This document shows, one piece after another, positions 52,692 to 53,841 of a stretch of 53,841 bases of DNA (position 1 is the first letter of the stretch; each line of letters begins with the position of its first letter). Source of the DNA: Bacteroidales bacterium UBA6248 (GTDB taxonomy: Bacteria; Bacteroidota; Bacteroidia; Bacteroidales; Lentimicrobiaceae); assembly GCA_002441345.1 (NCBI GenBank), contig DJVU01000085.1, positions 1 to 53,841 on the forward strand. Reading direction: 5' to 3'. The translations under genes were made by a program, and so were the position numbers. The notes beneath the pieces were generated by a model, which saw only the letters and a program-made list of their open reading frames with translations, was not told where the DNA came from and made no database searches.

Positions 52692-52793
52692 TTAAAATAT
52701 TTTAAGTTTCAAATCTTTACGACCCGTTCTGGCTATAAAATCAGGAATGGATTCTGCTGTTTTATCTAAAGCATTTAACCCCGTTCCCGTAAG
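52692..52793 (-). pseudogene. 3'-end remnant of a larger gene, possibly a polymorphic toxin tip
   Basis: On the minus strand the frame ending with TAA at 52692-52694 reads back through 33 protein-like residues (GLNALDKTAESIPDFIARTG, then RKDLKLKIF) to an in-frame TAG at 52794-52796. There is no start codon, so the rest of the gene is missing. Codons are AT-rich like the next gene and unlike the window. The remnant stops five bases before the ATG of the small acidic gene, which is the usual toxin-immunity spacing. I cannot name the toxin family, and it could be the tail of another transferred gene. Confidence 0.5.
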
Positions 52794-52796
52794 CTA

Positions 52797-53073
52797 AAGC
52801 GATCATACAATTGAAAAATGATGCCCGTCCGAAAAATGCAGGCTTCCGGACATGACAAAGTTAGGCAATTCACCTTCCGGAAGGCAATACGAATCGCCGG
52901 AGTTATCATCGGATAATTAACAATACTGCCTGACCGAATCGTCATTCACAACTAAATTGAATTACAGCCAATTGTATCGGGAGGCCTAATGCGGTTGCGA
53001 TTTGATCCGCGATAAGATTGGAATACGTACAACAAAAATCAGGTAATTTTTATCGATTTATTCAAAAACATCG
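52797..53073. other. Intergenic, no gene seen
   Basis: Between the gene remnant and the tRNA-Lys promoter no frame looks protein-like. The left edge, where the remnant stops abruptly, is a likely old recombination junction. A short CCAATTGTATC at about 52967-52977 recurs near 53560, ahead of the second tRNA. Confidence 0.4.
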
Positions 53074-53094
53074 TAAATTTGCAGCCCTGAACAA
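53074..53094 (+). promoter_or_regulatory. tRNA-Lys promoter and leader block
   Basis: TAAATTTG at 53074-53081 matches the -7 consensus. Bases TTTGCAGCCCTGAA across the box and start region also occur ahead of tRNA-Pro. Confidence 0.6.
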
Positions 53095-53098
53095 AAAA

Positions 53099-53171
53099 CT
53101 CTCCGTAGCTCAGTTGGTAGAGCAAATGACTCTTAATCATTGGGTCGAAGGTTCGAGTCCTTCCGGGGAGA
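53099..53171 (+). tRNA. tRNA-Lys (CTT)
   Basis: A full cloverleaf of 73 bases. The acceptor arms CTCTCCG and CGGGGAG pair with one G-U, the D arm is GCTCAGTTGGTAGAGC, the anticodon stem AATGA/TCATT holds loop CTCTTAA with anticodon CTT, and the T arm is GAAGG-TTCGAGT-CCTTC. The discriminator is A. CCA is not encoded. Confidence 0.95.
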
Positions 53172-53181
53172 CTGACAATCA

Positions 53182-53212
53182 AACAGTTAGCAAATGCTAG
53201 CTGTTTTTTTTT
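53182..53212 (+). terminator. Rho-independent terminator after tRNA-Lys
   Basis: AACAGTTAGC and GCTAGCTGTT form a 10-bp stem with one G-U pair and a 4-base loop, followed by a run of T. Confidence 0.88.
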
Positions 53213-53670
53213 GCCATTTTTGATGCAATATTGCACACGTCTGCCGTTGGAAAATCATCGGTACGCCAAACAGGGAAGTATTTTCTTCCCGACACATCCG
53301 CCAATCGGATATAACCGGCTCCGCCTCACAGCACAAACAGCAGGGCAACACCACTTAATACCCTGAAGACGGAGCAAAATAGCGGGGTACTCCTGTCCGT
53401 GCAAATTTCCGGACTGTGTGTTTAACCGATTTACAGAAAAAGGATTCATGAGCTTTTGCGATTTTTTGCACCATGCATTACCGTTAAATCCAACCGGAAC
53501 GAAAAAAATGCAATTATTTTAATATTAATCTGTATCACAAAGCCTTAACATCATTTCGACCAATTGTATCCCGATGGCAATCCCAGCGATGCTCAATTCC
53601 GGACACCTGCTGATAAGTGCGACACTAAAAAATATTCATTAAATATTGACTTGCAAATCAGGGAAATTAT
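53213..53670. other. Intergenic between tRNA genes, no gene seen
   Basis: About 460 bases, AT-rich on the right side. The only sizeable frame (minus, 53255-53449) has an odd, cysteine- and arginine-rich composition with no family look. I see no repeat, attachment site or hairpin of note. Confidence 0.5.
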
Positions 53671-53691
53671 TACTTTTGCAGCCCTGAATAA
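53671..53691 (+). promoter_or_regulatory. tRNA-Pro promoter and leader block
   Basis: TACTTTTG at 53671-53678 matches TAnnTTTG, with a TTG about 17 bases upstream. The following CAGCCCTGAA is the same as ahead of tRNA-Lys. Confidence 0.6.
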
Positions 53692-53703
53692 CCAAAGTTC
53701 CCT

Positions 53704-53780
53704 CGGGATGTAGCGCAGCCCGGTAGCGCGCTTCGTTCGGGACGAAGAGGCCGCAGGTTCGAATCCTGTCATCCCGACCA
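53704..53780 (+). tRNA. tRNA-Pro (CGG)
   Basis: 77 bases with CCA encoded. The acceptor CGGGATG pairs with CATCCCG, the D arm is GCGCAGCCCGGTAGCGC, and the anticodon stem CTTCG/CGAAG holds loop TTCGGGA with anticodon CGG. The T arm is GCAGG-TTCGAAT-CCTGT. Confidence 0.96.
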
Positions 53781-53786
53781 ACATAT

Positions 53787-53817
53787 AAGCCTGCTTGTTG
53801 ATTCCAGGCAGGCTTTT
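53787..53817 (+). terminator. Terminator-like hairpin between tRNA-Pro and the next tRNA
   Basis: AAGCCTGC and GCAGGCTT form a perfect 8-bp stem with a 13-base loop and end in TTTT. It stops one base before the next tRNA begins. Confidence 0.75.
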
Positions 53818-53818
53818 C

Positions 53819-53841
53819 GCCACTTTAGCTCAGTCGGTAGA
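53819..53841 (+). tRNA. Partial tRNA, cut by the window end
   Basis: GCCACTT-TA-GCTCAGTCGGTAGA has the form of a 5' acceptor strand, the U8-A9 linker and most of a D arm. The anticodon lies outside the window, so the identity cannot be given. Confidence 0.75.

Noticed and set aside
53039..53236. Minus-strand frame with GRTRTFDPMIKS over tRNA-Lys
   Set aside because: It is the antisense of the tRNA gene; such frames are a well-known false annotation.
53255..53449. 64-residue minus-strand frame between tRNA genes
   Set aside because: Composition is unlike a protein, with no start signal or family look.
53593..53823. Minus-strand frame with GMTGFEPAASSSRTKRATG over tRNA-Pro
   Set aside because: It is the antisense of tRNA-Pro and a widely copied spurious protein.
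1..53841. CRISPR array, insertion sequence or prophage
   Set aside because: No spaced direct repeats, transposase, integrase or phage gene was found on reading both strands.

Overview
The window looks like a chromosomal segment of a Bacteroidota bacterium, probably from a Bacteroidales-type lineage. The evidence is a MurF-Alr fusion, cargo with type IX secretion (T9SS) sorting domains, a PorV/PorQ-family barrel, a large TonB-dependent receptor, and many -7 promoter boxes of the TAnnTTTG type in place of strong Shine-Dalgarno sites. Genus cannot be set from this sequence alone. No insertion sequence, CRISPR array, rRNA or replication origin was seen. Bases are roughly half GC except for one AT-rich patch near 52.4-52.8 kb.

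Layout. 0-4.6 kb (minus strand): a broken Mop/TOBE-domain gene, then nucleotide-sugar genes (rfbB, galE, a WbpD-like acetyltransferase, a WbpE-like aminotransferase). 4.9-9.3 kb (minus): a tight mevalonate operon, HMG-CoA reductase -> GHMP kinase -> diphosphomevalonate decarboxylase -> mevalonate kinase. 9.7-13.6 kb (plus): a small beta-grasp-like protein coupled to a 5'-nucleotidase, adenine deaminase, and an ArsR-type regulator with a clear palindromic operator. 13.7-19.8 kb: an Ig-like-domain lipoprotein, a T9SS-exported M1 peptidase, an outer-membrane barrel and Kdo transferase (waaA). 19.9-21.6 kb (minus): a GAF-nucleotidyltransferase fusion with a metallophosphoesterase. 21.8-25.4 kb (plus): pdxA and murF-alr.

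25.6-34.9 kb is a glycan-assembly locus. It holds two polyprenyl-phosphate-type GT2 enzymes, a methyltransferase-GT2 fusion, a free methyltransferase, an FrhB-like iron-sulfur protein, an LPG-synthase/AglD-type membrane protein, an aldo/keto reductase, and a membrane glycosyltransferase with a C-terminal beta-rich domain. Most lie on the minus strand with overlaps, behind one near-consensus promoter. 35.0-37.1 kb: HIT protein, GreA and a PorV/PorQ-family protein. 37.2-45.2 kb: a 1424-residue T9SS cargo protein and a 1229-residue TonB-dependent receptor, which with the PorV-like gene form a receptor-cargo-barrel triad and lack a SusD partner.

45.3-52.3 kb: two small envelope proteins (one a Rieske-like lipoprotein that has lost both histidine motifs), ahcY, a GGGP synthase that could use the isoprenoids made by the mevalonate operon, a DPP-IV-type peptidase and MeaB. 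52.4-52.8 kb holds an AT-rich acidic small gene behind a 33-residue reading-frame remnant, which resembles an orphan immunity gene behind the stub of a polymorphic toxin. The window ends with tRNA-Lys(CTT), tRNA-Pro(CGG) and the start of a third tRNA.

The most interesting candidates for undescribed biology are the T9SS/TonB triad, the glycan locus, the GAF-nucleotidyltransferase plus phosphoesterase pair, the mevalonate/GGGP-synthase combination, and the toxin stub with orphan immunity gene.
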